The notes below the pieces were generated by a model. It made no database searches, had not been told where the DNA came from, and was given only the letters and a program-made list of their open reading frames with translations. Positions 11,320 through 21,012 of a stretch of DNA of 64,000 nt are shown here, piece by piece. Source of the DNA: Enterobacter hormaechei subsp. hoffmannii (lineage in GTDB: Bacteria > Pseudomonadota > Gammaproteobacteria > Enterobacterales > Enterobacteriaceae); the NCBI RefSeq assembly GCF_001729745.1, contig NZ_CP017186.1, positions 3,286,001-3,350,000 on the forward strand. Direction: 5' to 3'. Within the stretch, counting starts at the first letter, position 1, and every line of letters begins with the position of its first letter. The position numbers and the translations under genes were made by a program.

Positions 11320-12269
11320 TGCGCAGCCCTGAATTTAATGCTGTCTGAAATACGTTTTGCTGTTGGCGGCGGTAATTCACCAACAATGGTAATTTCCGCA
11401 TTATCGCGTACCGTCGTGCTAACCGTCCGGCGACCGGTACGGAGCATCTGTTCGGAACTGTTCGCCGTAGCGCGATTGATATTCACCGAGAAGCTAAATA
11501 GCCCATCGGAATAGAGGCGCGACTCAACCGGTGTTTCGATAGTCGGCAGCTGGCGACGGCTGCTGGATACTTCGCTGAATCCTTGCGGGATCCAGGAAGG
11601 TACCCAGTTGAAATTGACAGAATCGCCGGCAGGTACGGAAAGCAAAGGCGGCAGGCTGGCTTTGGCCAGATTCTGCATACTGTTGCCAACCTGACCGTTC
11701 ACGTCGAAGGAGATCACGCGGAACTGCTCCAGCGTTTCACCGTCGCGATCGAGAAGATCAACGCGCATCGGCAGCTTCGTCTCTGCGTCAATCCAGACGA
11801 TATAGCTGTAACGTGTCCCATCCCGCGCGACTACGCGGATCACTTCGCACAACCTGTCGGCAATACGCGTTCGCCCCACCGAGATAAAATCATAGTAGGG
11901 GGCGAGACGTTTAAAATCGGTGTAAATGAGCGATGGCAGGGAATCAACGATGTAGTCACCATTGAGCGTAAACGGCTCAAGGCCTGGCTCGAAATAGCTG
12001 ATTTCGTTCCCACGCTGGACCACTTCCCGACGCGGGCCATCCATCTGTAAAAGCTGGGCGAGCGGCTGATTATCAAGGCGGGCGTGGCGATAGCGTAACG
12101 ATTCGACACCCTGCTTATTGATGCTAATAAATGCCAACTCGTAATTGAGTGACTGGCTGGCCAGATTCATTTGCTGCAACAACGCCCCGGATGAAACATC
12201 AGCCGAGGCGTTAGCAGAGAAGAACAGGCTACCCGCCATCAAAGACATGGCGAACCAAAGTTGCTTCAT
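11316..12269 (-). CDS. rseB: Periplasmic sigma-E regulator RseB
   Basis: Binds the periplasmic part of RseA and blocks its cleavage until displaced by lipopolysaccharide or unfolded outer-membrane proteins. A cleavable signal peptide is evident (hydrophobic MSLMAGSLFFSANASA, cut after ...ASA-DVSSG). 317 residues in all, with the LolA-like domain first and a smaller C-terminal domain. Overlaps rseA by one base (TAATG). Confidence 0.96.
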   Translation of the reverse strand: MKQLWFAMSLMAGSLFFSANASADVSSGALLQQMNLASQSLNYELAFISINKQGVESLRYRHARLDNQPLAQLLQMDGPRREVVQRGNEISYFEPGLEPFTLNGDYIVDSLPSLIYTDFKRLAPYYDFISVGRTRIADRLCEVIRVVARDGTRYSYIVWIDAETKLPMRVDLLDRDGETLEQFRVISFDVNGQVGNSMQNLAKASLPPLLSVPAGDSVNFNWVPSWIPQGFSEVSSSRRQLPTIETPVESRLYSDGLFSFSVNINRATANSSEQMLRTGRRTVSTTVRDNAEITIVGELPPPTAKRISDSIKFRAAQ

Positions 12270-12919
12270 TACTGCGATTGCGTTCCTAAAGTTTGGTTTC
12301 CTGGCACCTGCACAGCAGCCTGCTGGGTTTGGGCCTGCTCAAACTGAAGCTGCTCGGAGTGCAGACGACGCTGCAACTCGTAATCCTGCAACATCGCATT
12401 AATGCGACGACGCTGCTCCTGTACCTGCTGTTGCTGTCCGCCGCTTGCGGAGACATCTGCCGGTACGCCCAGGCTAACCGGACTGGCTTTACCCATCATC
12501 GGCAGCGTATTGAACACTGGCGCTTCAGGCTGCTGACTGGCTTCAGACTGGGTATTATAGTGCTGGACCCCAACGATAACTGCAAGCGATACACACGCAG
12601 CGACTCCCATCTGGGTGAGCTGGCTGGCCCATGGACGCACCTTGTGCCAGAACGGCATTTTCTGCCATTGGTGAGGTGCAGGCTGCGCTTCAGGAATAAG
12701 CGGCGTGGTCTGATGAACAGGTTCGTTCTCAATGGCCGCCATAACGCGTGCTGAGATATCGAAATGGAGAACATCGCTGGTATCACCCCGCAGAGTGTCG
12801 CGGATAAGATGATAGTTCTCCCAGGTCTGTTGCATTTCGGGAGAATGAGACAACTCATCGAGCAGCTCACTATCCAGCATTTCACCATCCATTAAAGCGG
12901 AAAGTTTTTCTTTCTGCAT
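12269..12919 (-). CDS. rseA: Anti-sigma-E factor RseA
   Basis: Single-pass inner-membrane anti-sigma factor. The start is MQKEKLSALMDG, giving 216 residues as in E. coli; an in-frame extension of 27 codons upstream runs into the rpoE 3' end and is not used. Cytoplasmic sigma-binding part about 1-98, transmembrane segment about 101-118 (MGVAACVSLAVIVGV), periplasmic part with the DegS cleavage region ASPV-SLG near 145-151 and a glutamine-rich tail (QQQQVQEQRRR) that acts as the RseP-gating/RseB-binding region. Confidence 0.97.
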   Translation of the reverse strand: MQKEKLSALMDGEMLDSELLDELSHSPEMQQTWENYHLIRDTLRGDTSDVLHFDISARVMAAIENEPVHQTTPLIPEAQPAPHQWQKMPFWHKVRPWASQLTQMGVAACVSLAVIVGVQHYNTQSEASQQPEAPVFNTLPMMGKASPVSLGVPADVSASGGQQQQVQEQRRRINAMLQDYELQRRLHSEQLQFEQAQTQQAAVQVPGNQTLGTQSQ

Positions 12920-12950
12920 GCCTAATACCTTTTCCAGTATCCCGCTATCG

Positions 12951-13526
12951 TCAACGCCTGATAAGCGGTTGAACTTTATTATCAATGGCTTCTCGCGCAC
13001 GGAAAATTCGTGAACGAACCGTGCCGACCGGACAATCCATGATGGCGGCTATCTCTTCATAGCTTAGGCCATCCAGCTCCCGTAACGTAATTGCCATGCG
13101 TAAATCTTCCGGGAGCGACTCGATCGTGCGAAAAACGATTTGTCTCAGTTCTTCTGACAACATTAAGTTCTCAGGGTTCGAAATTTCTTTCAGCGCGCCG
13201 CCACTTTCGAAGTTTTCTGCATCGATAGCGTCAACATCACTTGAAGGCGGACGACGCCCCTGAGCAACCAAATAATTCTTAGCCGTATTGACTGCAATAC
13301 GATACAGCCAGGTATAAAAAGCACTATCCCCCCGGAATGAATCCAGCGCGCGATAGGCCTTAATAAAAGACTCTTGTACCACATCAGGAACATCGCCTGA
13401 CGGTACATAGCGGGAAACCAGACTCGCTACCTTATGCTGGTAGCGCACCACCAGTAGGTTAAAAGCTTTCTGATCTCCCTTCTGGACCCGTTCAACCAGG
13501 ACCTGGTCCGTTAACTGCTCGCTCAT
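12951..13526 (-). CDS. rpoE: RNA polymerase sigma factor E
   Basis: ECF-type sigma factor of the extracytoplasmic stress response; 191 residues, virtually identical in length and sequence to E. coli RpoE. Region 2 (YQHKVASLVSRYV, DVVQESFIKAYRALD) and region 4 (LDGLSYEEIAAIMDCPVGTVRSR) are both visible. Released when RseA is degraded. A sigma-E promoter lies about 100 bases upstream, so the operon is autoregulated. A small overlapping leader ORF (rseD-like) runs across its start codon. Confidence 0.98.
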   Translation of the reverse strand: MSEQLTDQVLVERVQKGDQKAFNLLVVRYQHKVASLVSRYVPSGDVPDVVQESFIKAYRALDSFRGDSAFYTWLYRIAVNTAKNYLVAQGRRPPSSDVDAIDAENFESGGALKEISNPENLMLSEELRQIVFRTIESLPEDLRMAITLRELDGLSYEEIAAIMDCPVGTVRSRIFRAREAIDNKVQPLIRR

Positions 13527-13629
13527 CCGAGGTAATGTCTCCCCAAACCAAATTCCACGCGTTATCGAAACGCCACTCTAACAACATTGCACTTTGAGCA
13601 AGCACCGAATTAGAGCGTCTGTTCTTCAA
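13492..13629 (-). CDS. rseD: rseD-like leader peptide overlapping rpoE start
   Basis: A short frame ends with ...WNLVWGDITSDERAV and a TGA 32 bases inside rpoE, so its translation would cross the rpoE start. E. coli has an analogous leader gene, rseD, whose translation is coupled to rpoE (known). The start is uncertain: the TTG at 13627-13629 gives 45 residues, but an internal ATG (MLLEWRF) also exists. The TTG lies inside the sigma-E promoter, so only transcripts from farther upstream would carry the long form. Confidence 0.5.
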   Translation of the reverse strand: MKNRRSNSVLAQSAMLLEWRFDNAWNLVWGDITSDERAVNGPGPG

Positions 13630-13637
13630 TAAGTTCC
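13610..13637 (-). promoter_or_regulatory. Sigma-E-dependent promoter of rpoE
   Basis: GGAACTT (13637-13631) followed after 16 bases by TCTAA (13614-13610) matches the sigma-E consensus GGAACTT-N15/16-TCTRA. It lies about 85-110 bases before the rpoE ATG, giving the positive feedback known for this operon. Confidence 0.8.
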
Positions 13638-13927
13638 GTAACGCCTTTGTTTTTGTTCATCGCGCCGCAGACCGTTCATTTTCTCTCATTATAAGTCTGT
13701 TCACGATACGCACCCGCTTTCTGACAAGAATCATTAACTTTATCGTCAGAAGAGTAACGCAACACAGGCTTTATTTCACCACAAAATCTGAAGCTAACGA
13801 TCTGCTTCGCAAAATAATTCCATTCATTTAGCGATGATTTAACTTCCGGCCATCCGTTTAGTCATTGCAACACGCTTCAAAAAAAACGTGCGATAACTCG
13901 CATCACAATGCTATTCTGCCCAGACCA
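13638..13927. other. rpoE-nadB divergent intergenic region
   Basis: About 290 bases without a convincing gene. It must hold the upstream, non-sigma-E promoters of rpoE and the nadB promoter. A 16-codon frame beginning ATGAACAAAAAC near 13660 on the minus strand overlaps the sigma-E promoter and is probably chance. Confidence 0.5.
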
Positions 13928-13945
13928 TGTTTAGTAAATTAAACA
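13928..13945 (+). promoter_or_regulatory. NadR operator of nadB
   Basis: TGTTTA-GTAAAT-TAAACA is an exact match to the NadR box TGTTTA-N6-TAAACA. It ends 6 bases before the nadB ATG, where NadR binding would block transcription or early elongation when NAD is plentiful. Confidence 0.88.
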
Positions 13946-13951
13946 AACATC

Positions 13952-15571
13952 ATGAATACAACGCCTGAACTCCATTGTGATGTACTGATTATCGGCAGCG
14001 GTGCTGCTGGCCTCTCCCTCGCGCTGCGCCTGGCGGAACATCAGAACGTAATCGTGCTGAGTAAAGGGCCGATGAGCGAAAGTTCCACCTTCTATGCACA
14101 AGGCGGTATTGCCGCCGTGTTTGATGAAACGGACAGCATTGCCTCACACGTAGAAGACACTCTGATTGCCGGTGCCGGGATCGTGGATGAGCATGCCGCA
14201 GAGTTTGTCGCCAGCAATGCCCGCCACTGCGTGCAATGGCTTATCGACCAGGGCGTGCTGTTTGATACGCAGGTTCAGCCTAATGGTGAAGAGAGCTATC
14301 ATCTGACCCGTGAAGGCGGGCACAGCCATCGCCGTATTCTGCACGCTGCTGATGCAACAGGAAAAGCGGTTGAAACCACATTGGTCAGCAAAGCCCTCAG
14401 CCATCCCAATATTCGGGTGCTGGAGCGCAGTAACGCCGTCGACCTGATTATTTCCGATAAAATTGGCCTGCCCGGCACGCGCCGTGTTGTCGGCGCATGG
14501 GTGTGGAATCGGAATAAAGAGAAGGTGGAAACCTGCCAGGCTAAAGCCGTTGTGCTGGCGACCGGCGGCGCCTCCAAGGTTTACCAGTACACGACTAACC
14601 CGGATATCGCCTCCGGAGACGGTATCGCTATGGCCTGGCGCGCAGGCTGCCGCGTAGCGAATATGGAGTTTAATCAGTTCCATCCTACCGCCCTGTTCCA
14701 CCCGCAGGCACGTAACTTCCTGTTAACTGAAGCTTTGCGCGGCGAAGGCGCGTATCTCAAGCGACCGGACGGTTCCAGGTTTATGCCGGACTTCGACCCC
14801 CGAGGTGAACTTGCCCCGCGGGATATCGTGGCCCGCGCCATTGACCACGAGATGAAGCGGCTTGGCGTGGACTGTATGTATCTGGACATTAGCCATAAAC
14901 CGGCAGACTTTATTCGCCAGCACTTCCCGATGATTTATGAAAAGCTGCGGAGTCTGGGTATCGATTTAACCCGCGATCCGGTGCCGATTGTGCCTGCCGC
15001 CCACTATACCTGTGGCGGGGTGATGGTTGACGATCATGGTTGTACCGACGTGGATGGTTTGTATGCGATCGGCGAGGTCAGCTACACCGGCCTGCATGGT
15101 GCGAATCGCATGGCATCAAACTCATTGCTGGAGTGTCTGGTGTATGGATGGTCGGCTGCGGAAGATATAACCAAACGCATGCCCTATGCACGTCCAACAA
15201 CGCACCTGCCAGCATGGGATGAAAGTCGAGTAGAGAACCCGGACGAACTGGTGGTTATCCAGCATAACTGGCACGAGCTGCGGCTTCTCATGTGGGATTA
15301 TGTCGGGATTGTACGCACAACGAAGCGTCTGGAACGCGCGTTACGCCGCATCATGATGTTGCAGCAGGAAATTGATGAATATTACGCCAACTTCCGCGTT
15401 TCCAATAATCTGCTGGAGCTGCGCAACCTTGTGCAGGTTGCCGAGCTGATTGTACGCTGTGCGATGATGCGCAAAGAGAGTCGTGGCCTGCATTATACGC
15501 TGGACTATCCCGACCCGCTGGAAACGTCCGGCCCGTCGGTGTTGACGCCGCAGGTTCACATAAACAGATAA
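13952..15571 (+). CDS. nadB: L-aspartate oxidase
   Basis: FAD enzyme that oxidises L-aspartate to iminoaspartate, the first step of de novo NAD synthesis. 539 residues. FAD-binding motif [12 protein letters not shown] at 11-22, the YAQGGIAA segment, and the active-site region [13 protein letters not shown] near residue 280-295 are present, as is the C-terminal helical domain ending in HYTLDYPD. Its 3' end overlaps the convergent trmN6 by 16 bases. Repressed by NadR through the box just upstream. Confidence 0.97.
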   Translation: MNTTPELHCDVLIIGSGAAGLSLALRLAEHQNVIVLSKGPMSESSTFYAQGGIAAVFDETDSIASHVEDTLIAGAGIVDEHAAEFVASNARHCVQWLIDQGVLFDTQVQPNGEESYHLTREGGHSHRRILHAADATGKAVETTLVSKALSHPNIRVLERSNAVDLIISDKIGLPGTRRVVGAWVWNRNKEKVETCQAKAVVLATGGASKVYQYTTNPDIASGDGIAMAWRAGCRVANMEFNQFHPTALFHPQARNFLLTEALRGEGAYLKRPDGSRFMPDFDPRGELAPRDIVARAIDHEMKRLGVDCMYLDISHKPADFIRQHFPMIYEKLRSLGIDLTRDPVPIVPAAHYTCGGVMVDDHGCTDVDGLYAIGEVSYTGLHGANRMASNSLLECLVYGWSAAEDITKRMPYARPTTHLPAWDESRVENPDELVVIQHNWHELRLLMWDYVGIVRTTKRLERALRRIMMLQQEIDEYYANFRVSNNLLELRNLVQVAELIVRCAMMRKESRGLHYTLDYPDPLETSGPSVLTPQVHINR

Positions 15572-16293
15572 AAGGCCTGGGTCAGGGCAGTGTAATCTTC
15601 GGAATAACGCTGGTCTGGCCCGCGAATAACCATCCTGTCGGTAAAGCACTCCCCCTCTTTCGGCGAGAGCGCCAGCAACACGCGGTGCGGTAAGCGACCT
15701 TCCGTATCCGAAATATCGGTACGAAGACGCAAACTCCAGCCGATATCCCGAGCGATCTCAATGAAGGTGTTACCCGTGCTTTCGGGCAAGACCACGCAGA
15801 AAAATCCCTCTTCCGAGATGAGTTCCGCCGCGCTGGTCAGTAGCGCCTTGTGATCGAGCGAGCCGGTGTAACGTGCCTGCTCGCGTTCCGGCGTTCCACA
15901 CTCCACACCTGGCGTGAAATACGGCGGATTGCTGACGATCAAATCGTAACGCGCAGTCTGCTCCGGTGCCCAGGTCAGGACATCGGCACAATCCACCCTG
16001 ATCCGTTCTGCCCACGGAGAATCGGCAGCGTTTTCGCTTGCCTGCTGGGCCGCCTGAGGATCAAGCTCAACGGCGTCGATAGTGACGTGTTCTTCTGTAC
16101 GCTGCGCCAGCATCAGCGCCTGAAGTCCGCTGCCCGTACCAATATCCAGAATGCGTTTTACACCTGCGACAGGGGCCCATGCACCCAGTAAAATACCGTC
16201 TGTACCGACTTTCATTGCGCAACGATCGTGCGCCACAAAAAATTGTTTAAACGTAAAACCATCGCGGCGCAACTGCGCTTTGAGTTGAGACAT
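15556..16293 (-). CDS. trmN6: tRNA1(Val) (adenine(37)-N6)-methyltransferase
   Basis: SAM-dependent methyltransferase that modifies A37 of tRNA-Val. The start [19 protein letters not shown] gives 245 residues as in E. coli; an ATG 12 codons upstream is possible but lacks support. SAM motif [14 protein letters not shown] (about 49-62) and catalytic NPPY at 122-125 are intact. It ends inside the convergent nadB and is divergent from srmB. Confidence 0.95.
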   Translation of the reverse strand: MSQLKAQLRRDGFTFKQFFVAHDRCAMKVGTDGILLGAWAPVAGVKRILDIGTGSGLQALMLAQRTEEHVTIDAVELDPQAAQQASENAADSPWAERIRVDCADVLTWAPEQTARYDLIVSNPPYFTPGVECGTPEREQARYTGSLDHKALLTSAAELISEEGFFCVVLPESTGNTFIEIARDIGWSLRLRTDISDTEGRLPHRVLLALSPKEGECFTDRMVIRGPDQRYSEDYTALTQAFYLFM

Positions 16294-16425
16294 GTCAGGG
16301 CAACCTTCTGTGTGAAACTGGAGTAGCATAGGGGAAAGCGAAGTGGTCGAAAAGCGATATCCATACAAACAGATGAAGATTACAGCCGTAACGTCTATAA
16401 TCAGCGCCCCACACAGAGGTAGAAC

Positions 16426-17754
16426 ATGACTGTAACGACTTTTTCCGAACTTGAACTCGATGAAAGCCTGCTCAATGCTCTTGAGAGTAAAGGCTTTACA
16501 CGCCCGACCGCCATTCAGGCCGCGGCCATTCCGCCTGCGCTTGAGGGCCGCGATGTGCTCGGTTCTGCGCCAACCGGCACGGGGAAGACAGCAGCCTACT
16601 TGCTGCCTGTGTTGCAGCATTTGCTCGATTTTCCGCGTAAAAAATCAGGGCCGCCGCGCATTTTGATCCTGACCCCGACCCGTGAACTGGCGATGCAGGT
16701 TGCCGAACACGCGCGTGAGCTGGCGGCGAACACCCATCTGGATATCGCGACCATCACCGGCGGCGTAGCGTATATGAACCACGCCGAAGTGTTCAGCGAA
16801 AACCAGGATATCGTTGTCGCGACGACAGGCCGTCTGCTGCAATACATAAAAGAAGAGAACTTCGACTGCCGGGCGGTGGAAACGCTGATTCTCGATGAAG
16901 CTGACCGCATGCTGGACATGGGCTTTGCCCAGGATATCGAACACATCGCGGGTGAAACGCGCTGGCGTAACCAGACAATGCTGTTCTCGGCAACCCTTGA
17001 AGGGGATGCCATTAAAGATTTCGCCGAACGTCTGCTGGAAGATCCGGTGGAAGTGTCCGCTACGCCATCGACGCGTGAGCGTAAGAAGATCCACCAGTGG
17101 TACTACCGCGCAGATAACCTTGAGCATAAAGTTGAGTTGCTGAAACATCTGCTGAAGCAGGAAGAAGCAACCCGTACCATCGTCTTCGTACGTAAACGCG
17201 AGCGCGTGCATGAGCTGGCAGAAATGCTCCGCAACGCTGGCATCAACAACTGCTATCTCGAAGGTGAAATGGCACAGGTTAAGCGTACCGAAGGGATTAA
17301 GCGCCTGACCGATGGTCGCGTGAATGTGCTGGTTGCAACCGACGTTGCCGCGCGCGGGATCGACATCCCGGACGTGAGCCATGTGATCAACTTTGATATG
17401 CCGCGCAGCGGTGATACTTACCTGCACCGTATTGGTCGTACCGGCCGTGCGGGCCGCAAAGGGATTGCTATTTCTCTGGTAGAAGCGCACGACCATCTGC
17501 TGCTCCAAAAAATTGGCCGCTACGTTGATGAGCCGCTAAAAGCTCGTGTGATTGACGAACTTCGTCCGACGACACGTGCGCCGAGTGAAAAAATGACGGG
17601 TAAACCGTCCAAGAAAGCGCTCGCGAAACGTGCTGAGAGAAAAGAGAAAGAAAAAGAGAAGCCGCGCGTGAAGCAGCGCCACCGCGATACCAAAAATATT
17701 GGTAAGCGCCGTAAGCCAAGTTCTGCTGCGCCAGAGACAAAAACTGAAGAGTAA
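16426..17754 (+). CDS. srmB: ATP-dependent RNA helicase SrmB
   Basis: DEAD-box helicase acting in early 50S ribosomal subunit assembly with L4 and L24. 442 residues. Q motif FTRPTAIQ, Walker A APTGTGKT at 48-55, DEAD in [13 protein letters not shown] motif, and helicase C-terminal [12 protein letters not shown] basic, lysine-rich tail ([16 protein letters not shown]) follows the core. In E. coli yfiE and eamB follow; here grcA comes next. Confidence 0.97.
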   Translation: MTVTTFSELELDESLLNALESKGFTRPTAIQAAAIPPALEGRDVLGSAPTGTGKTAAYLLPVLQHLLDFPRKKSGPPRILILTPTRELAMQVAEHARELAANTHLDIATITGGVAYMNHAEVFSENQDIVVATTGRLLQYIKEENFDCRAVETLILDEADRMLDMGFAQDIEHIAGETRWRNQTMLFSATLEGDAIKDFAERLLEDPVEVSATPSTRERKKIHQWYYRADNLEHKVELLKHLLKQEEATRTIVFVRKRERVHELAEMLRNAGINNCYLEGEMAQVKRTEGIKRLTDGRVNVLVATDVAARGIDIPDVSHVINFDMPRSGDTYLHRIGRTGRAGRKGIAISLVEAHDHLLLQKIGRYVDEPLKARVIDELRPTTRAPSEKMTGKPSKKALAKRAERKEKEKEKPRVKQRHRDTKNIGKRRKPSSAAPETKTEE

Positions 17755-17783
17755 AAAAAAGCCGGGACATTCCCGGCTTTTTA
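17753..17783. terminator. Bidirectional terminator between srmB and grcA
   Basis: AAAAAAAGCCGGGA-cat-TCCCGGCTTTTTATT has a GC stem with an A-run on one side and a T-run on the other, so it can stop both converging transcripts. Confidence 0.88.
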
Positions 17784-17805
17784 TTCCACCCCCGAAGCTG
17801 AAACC

Positions 17806-18189
17806 TTACAGGCTTTCAGTAAAGGTACGGGCGATAACGTCGCGCTGCTGTTCCGGAGTCAGAGAGTTGAAACGCACCGCATAGCCAGACACACGGATGG
17901 TCAGCTGCGGGTATTTTTCTGGGTTCTCAACAGCATCCATCAGCGTTTCACGACGCAGGACGTTAACGTTCAGGTGCTGACCACCTTCCACGCGCACTTC
18001 TGGTTGCACTTGCATTGGAATTTCACGGTATTCAATTTCGCCCAGTTTGCTCACCGGAACGATTTCGTCTTCCGCAAAACCTGCTTTCGCTACTACACAG
18101 CGCGCTTCGTTTTTCTCGCTGTCCAGCAGCCAGAAAGAGTTCAGCAGATCGTCATTTGCAGCTTTAGTAATCTGGATACCTGTAATCAT
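17806..18189 (-). CDS. grcA: Autonomous glycyl radical cofactor GrcA
   Basis: Spare-part protein of 127 residues that replaces the oxygen-damaged C-terminus of pyruvate formate-lyase. The glycyl radical motif RVSGYAVRF places the radical glycine at G102. An exact FNR box lies about 110 bases upstream of the start, fitting its strong anaerobic induction in E. coli (formerly yfiD). Confidence 0.97.
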   Translation of the reverse strand: MITGIQITKAANDDLLNSFWLLDSEKNEARCVVAKAGFAEDEIVPVSKLGEIEYREIPMQVQPEVRVEGGQHLNVNVLRRETLMDAVENPEKYPQLTIRVSGYAVRFNSLTPEQQRDVIARTFTESL

Positions 18190-18503
18190 GTGTTGCCTCC
18201 CTTAGGCTACATTAACTGATGCTGGCCTTTTGCGGCCAATTGGTAAAACCATTGTTTGTTGTGTGTATATATAACATTCAGACCCGGGTGATTTATTGAT
18301 TTAAATCAACAAAATCACTAACCACATAAAGAGTGTGGTCTGAATTTTTTGTTTTAGATCAATTTTAATGATTTACCAATTCAACTTGCCCTGCCTGGTT
18401 TTCAACATAAATTGAGACACTTAGCCGCTTTTCCGCGGGTAATTTTGCTCACCAGGCATTAGCAGGTAAGCTAGGCAGAGAATGAAATTCGCAGGAGAGC
18501 GAG
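18190..18503. other. grcA-ung divergent regulatory region
   Basis: AT-rich region of 314 bases with the grcA promoter, its FNR site and probable further FNR/ArcA half-sites (for example the TAGATCAATTTTAATGATT stretch at about 18354-18372). A Shine-Dalgarno AGGAGAG precedes ung. No coding frame is supported. Confidence 0.6.
18296..18309 (-). promoter_or_regulatory. FNR binding site upstream of grcA
   Basis: TTGATTTAAATCAA matches the FNR consensus TTGAT-N4-ATCAA exactly. It is centred about 113 bases from the grcA ATG. Confidence 0.85.
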
Positions 18504-19193
18504 ATGACAACACCTTTAACCTGGCATGACGTGCTGGCAGAAGAGAAGCAGCAGCCCTATTTTATTAATACCCTCAGTACCGTTGCGGCTGAACGGCAGG
18601 CCGGCCAGACAATTTATCCACCGCAGAAAGATGTATTTAACGCCTTTCGCTACACCGAACTGAGCGACGTGAAGGTGGTTATACTGGGGCAGGATCCGTA
18701 CCATGGTCCCGGGCAGGCTCACGGACTGGCATTTTCCGTGCGTCCGGGCGTGGCCATTCCCCCTTCTCTGCTGAATATGTATAAAGAGCTGGAAGGAACG
18801 ATTCCGGGTTTCACCCGCCCTAATCACGGTTATCTGGAAAGCTGGGCGCGCCAGGGCGTGCTGTTGCTGAATACCGTATTAACCGTCCGGGCGGGTCAGG
18901 CACACTCCCACGCCAGTCTGGGATGGGAAACCTTTACCGATAAGGTTATCAGCCTGATCAATGAGCATCGTGAAGGCGTCGTGTTTTTACTCTGGGGTTC
19001 ACATGCCCAAAAGAAAGGGGCGATTATCGATCGTCAGCGCCATCACGTACTGAAAGCACCGCACCCGTCGCCGCTGTCTGCGCATCGCGGTTTCTTTGGC
19101 AGTAACCATTTTGTTCTGACGAATGAGTGGCTGGAAAAGCGTGGCGAAAAGCCGATTGACTGGATGCCTGTGTTACCGGCAGAGAGTGAGTAG
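18504..19193 (+). CDS. ung: Uracil-DNA glycosylase
   Basis: Base-excision repair enzyme that removes uracil from DNA. 229 residues. The water-activating loop [17 protein letters not shown] contains catalytic D64, and the DNA-intercalation loop [13 protein letters not shown] carries the second catalytic histidine. Single gene, converging with yfiF across a perfect 10-bp hairpin. Confidence 0.98.
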   Translation: MTTPLTWHDVLAEEKQQPYFINTLSTVAAERQAGQTIYPPQKDVFNAFRYTELSDVKVVILGQDPYHGPGQAHGLAFSVRPGVAIPPSLLNMYKELEGTIPGFTRPNHGYLESWARQGVLLLNTVLTVRAGQAHSHASLGWETFTDKVISLINEHREGVVFLLWGSHAQKKGAIIDRQRHHVLKAPHPSPLSAHRGFFGSNHFVLTNEWLEKRGEKPIDWMPVLPAESE

Positions 19194-19200
19194 GGTTTGA

Positions 19201-19225
19201 ATGTGCCGGGTCAGGCCCGGCACAT
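19201..19225. terminator. Hairpin between ung and yfiF
   Basis: ATGTGCCGGG-tcagg-CCCGGCACAT is a perfect 10-bp inverted repeat between two converging genes. There is no T-run on either side, so its terminator role is inferred from placement. Confidence 0.55.
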
Positions 19226-19232
19226 ATAAGGC

Positions 19233-20318
19233 TTATGCCTTGTTCTGACGCCACCATTCGGCCAGCAGCACGCCGGTCGCAACGGATACGTTCAGGCTTT
19301 CAACGTTGCCAGTGCCGTCGATAGAAACGCTCATGTCAGCGCTGGAGAGTGCCGCATCAGACAGACCATCGCGCTCCTGACCTAACACCAGCACCATTTT
19401 GCGCGGCAACGTCGCTTTAAACAGCGGCGTAGCGGCACGGCTTGAGGTGGTGACAATGGTGTAGCCCGCGTTACGGAATTGCTCAAGGGCCTCCAGCACG
19501 CTGTCGCCGGTGATCGGCTGAACATGCTCAGCACCGCCTTCCGCGGTACGGATTGCCGCACCGGATTCCAGCAGCGCGGCATCCTGCAACAGAACGCCTT
19601 TCACGCCAAAGTGCGCGCAGCTACGCATCATAGCGCCCAGGTTATGCGGGTTACCCACATCTTCCAGCGCCAGCACACAGTCATCGGCATCCGCCTGGCT
19701 GACCCACTGCTGCACGGTGGTGCCGTTACGTTTTTTGATCAGGAAGCAGACGCCGCCGTGGTGTTCAGTCCCGGACGCTTTTGTCAGCTCGGCATCGTCA
19801 ACCACGTGGTAGGCTTTACGGTTCGCCGCCATCCAGCGCAGCGCTTCTTTAAAGCGCGGGGTCACGCTCTGGATAAACCATGCGCGAACGATACACTCCG
19901 GGCGGCTCTGGAACAGGGCCTGACAGGCGTTCTCGCCATATACACGGGTTTCTTCCGCACGCTGACGACGCAGCACTTCCGGATCGATAAAGCTTTTTCC
20001 GCTGATACCGCCGTGATCGGCTTTTTCGGTCGCCTCTTCACCGGGCGCGCGCGAAACGGTACGCCATGGCGATCCACCGTCGCGGACAAAATCATCGCGT
20101 TTGCGATCGTCACGCTTACGGTCATCACGTTTGCGGTCATCGCCGCGGTTATTTCTGTCATCGCGGGCGGGGCGACGGCCACCGTCTGCACGAGAAGACG
20201 CCGGACGCCCGCCACCTTTTCCGGTACGCGGATTTTGGGTGCGTTTATCAGAGTCATCATCACTGCGGACATACATCACTTTGACCTTGCCGCTTTTGTT
20301 TTTCATTTCGTCGTTCAT
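19233..20318 (-). CDS. yfiF: SpoU-family RNA 2'-O-methyltransferase-like protein YfiF
   Basis: Putative SPOUT-class rRNA/tRNA methyltransferase; substrate not established. The start [14 protein letters not shown] is chosen for its Shine-Dalgarno (GGAGAAAAGC) and match to E. coli. C-terminal half contains an SpoU substrate-binding domain ([13 protein letters not shown]) and knotted SPOUT domain with [16 protein letters not shown] and [11 protein letters not shown]. The N-terminal 90 residues are charged and disordered-looking, with an expanded DDRKR repeat making it 361 residues versus about 345 in E. coli. Confidence 0.9.
   Translation of the reverse strand: MNDEMKNKSGKVKVMYVRSDDDSDKRTQNPRTGKGGGRPASSRADGGRRPARDDRNNRGDDRKRDDRKRDDRKRDDFVRDGGSPWRTVSRAPGEEATEKADHGGISGKSFIDPEVLRRQRAEETRVYGENACQALFQSRPECIVRAWFIQSVTPRFKEALRWMAANRKAYHVVDDAELTKASGTEHHGGVCFLIKKRNGTTVQQWVSQADADDCVLALEDVGNPHNLGAMMRSCAHFGVKGVLLQDAALLESGAAIRTAEGGAEHVQPITGDSVLEALEQFRNAGYTIVTTSSRAATPLFKATLPRKMVLVLGQERDGLSDAALSSADMSVSIDGTGNVESLNVSVATGVLLAEWWRQNKA
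20092..20136. repeat. 15-bp tandem repeat inside yfiF
   Basis: Three consecutive 15-bp units (tcatcgcgtttgcga, tcgtcacgcttacgg, tcatcacgtttgcgg) with a partial fourth encode repeated Asp-Asp-Arg-Lys-Arg pentapeptides in the disordered N-terminus of YfiF. The unit is a multiple of three, so copy number can change without a frameshift. Confidence 0.85.
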
Positions 20319-20450
20319 GCTTTTCTCCACCAGCGCTGCGCGAAGCGCGCAGATTACCCGATGTGCAAGCTCATAGCCATAATTTCGTACAAAAGCCTGT
20401 GACTATTGTTCCCATTGAATAAAACGCGTTGTCGATTTATACAGGCTCAC

Positions 20451-20470
20451 TGATAATATGTAACATATCA
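20451..20470. promoter_or_regulatory. Dyad upstream of trxC, possible OxyR/regulator site
   Basis: TGATAATATGTAACATATCA is an imperfect inverted repeat 53 bases before the trxC start. E. coli trxC is OxyR-controlled (known), but this sequence is not a clean OxyR motif, so the regulator is unassigned. Confidence 0.35.
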
Positions 20471-20522
20471 GAAACATTATCGGCGTTCTGCCGTTGTTCC
20501 ACGGCTCTATCAGAGGTTAGTT

Positions 20523-20942
20523 ATGAATACCGTATGTGCCAACTGTCAGGCTTTAAACCGCATTCCGGACGATCGGATGGATGACGGTGCGAAATGCGGG
20601 CGTTGTGGCCACGAATTATTTGATGGCGATGTCATTAACGCGACGGGTGCTACGCTGGACAAACTCCTCAAGGACGATCTGCCGGTTGTGGTCGATTTCT
20701 GGGCACCGTGGTGCGGCCCCTGCCGTAACTTTGCGCCCATCTTCGAAGACGTGGCTGAAGAGCGCAGCGGGAAAATGCGTTTTGTTAAAGTGAATACCGA
20801 AGCGGAACGTGAACTCAGCGCCCGTTTTCGCATTCGCAGCATTCCAACCATTATGATTTTCAAAAATGGGGAAGTGATCGACATGCTCAATGGTGCAGTA
20901 CCGAAGGCACCTTTCGACAGCTGGTTAAACGAATCCCTGTAA
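20523..20942 (+). CDS. trxC: Thioredoxin 2
   Basis: Zinc-binding thioredoxin of 139 residues. N-terminal zinc module with C5-x2-C8 and C25-x2-C28 (CANC, CGRC), then a thioredoxin fold with active site WCGPC (C64, C67) and the cis-proline segment RSIPTIM. It reduces ribonucleotide reductase and oxidised proteins during peroxide stress. Followed by a strong hairpin terminator. Confidence 0.97.
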   Translation: MNTVCANCQALNRIPDDRMDDGAKCGRCGHELFDGDVINATGATLDKLLKDDLPVVVDFWAPWCGPCRNFAPIFEDVAEERSGKMRFVKVNTEAERELSARFRIRSIPTIMIFKNGEVIDMLNGAVPKAPFDSWLNESL

Positions 20943-20948
20943 CATTCA

Positions 20949-20973
20949 CGGGGCACATCTTGTGCCCCGTTCT
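20949..20973 (+). terminator. Terminator of trxC
   Basis: CGGGGCACA-tct-TGTGCCCCG is a perfect 9-bp stem followed by TTCTCTCCTCT. It lies between trxC and tapT. Confidence 0.75.
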
Positions 20974-21012
20974 CTCCTCTGCGAAAATGGGGTTTTTCCT
21001 GCCTTTTCGCCC

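Noticed and set aside
20962-21012. Longer start for tapT
   Set aside because: The added codons lie in the trxC terminator hairpin; the inner ATG gives the family length of 232.
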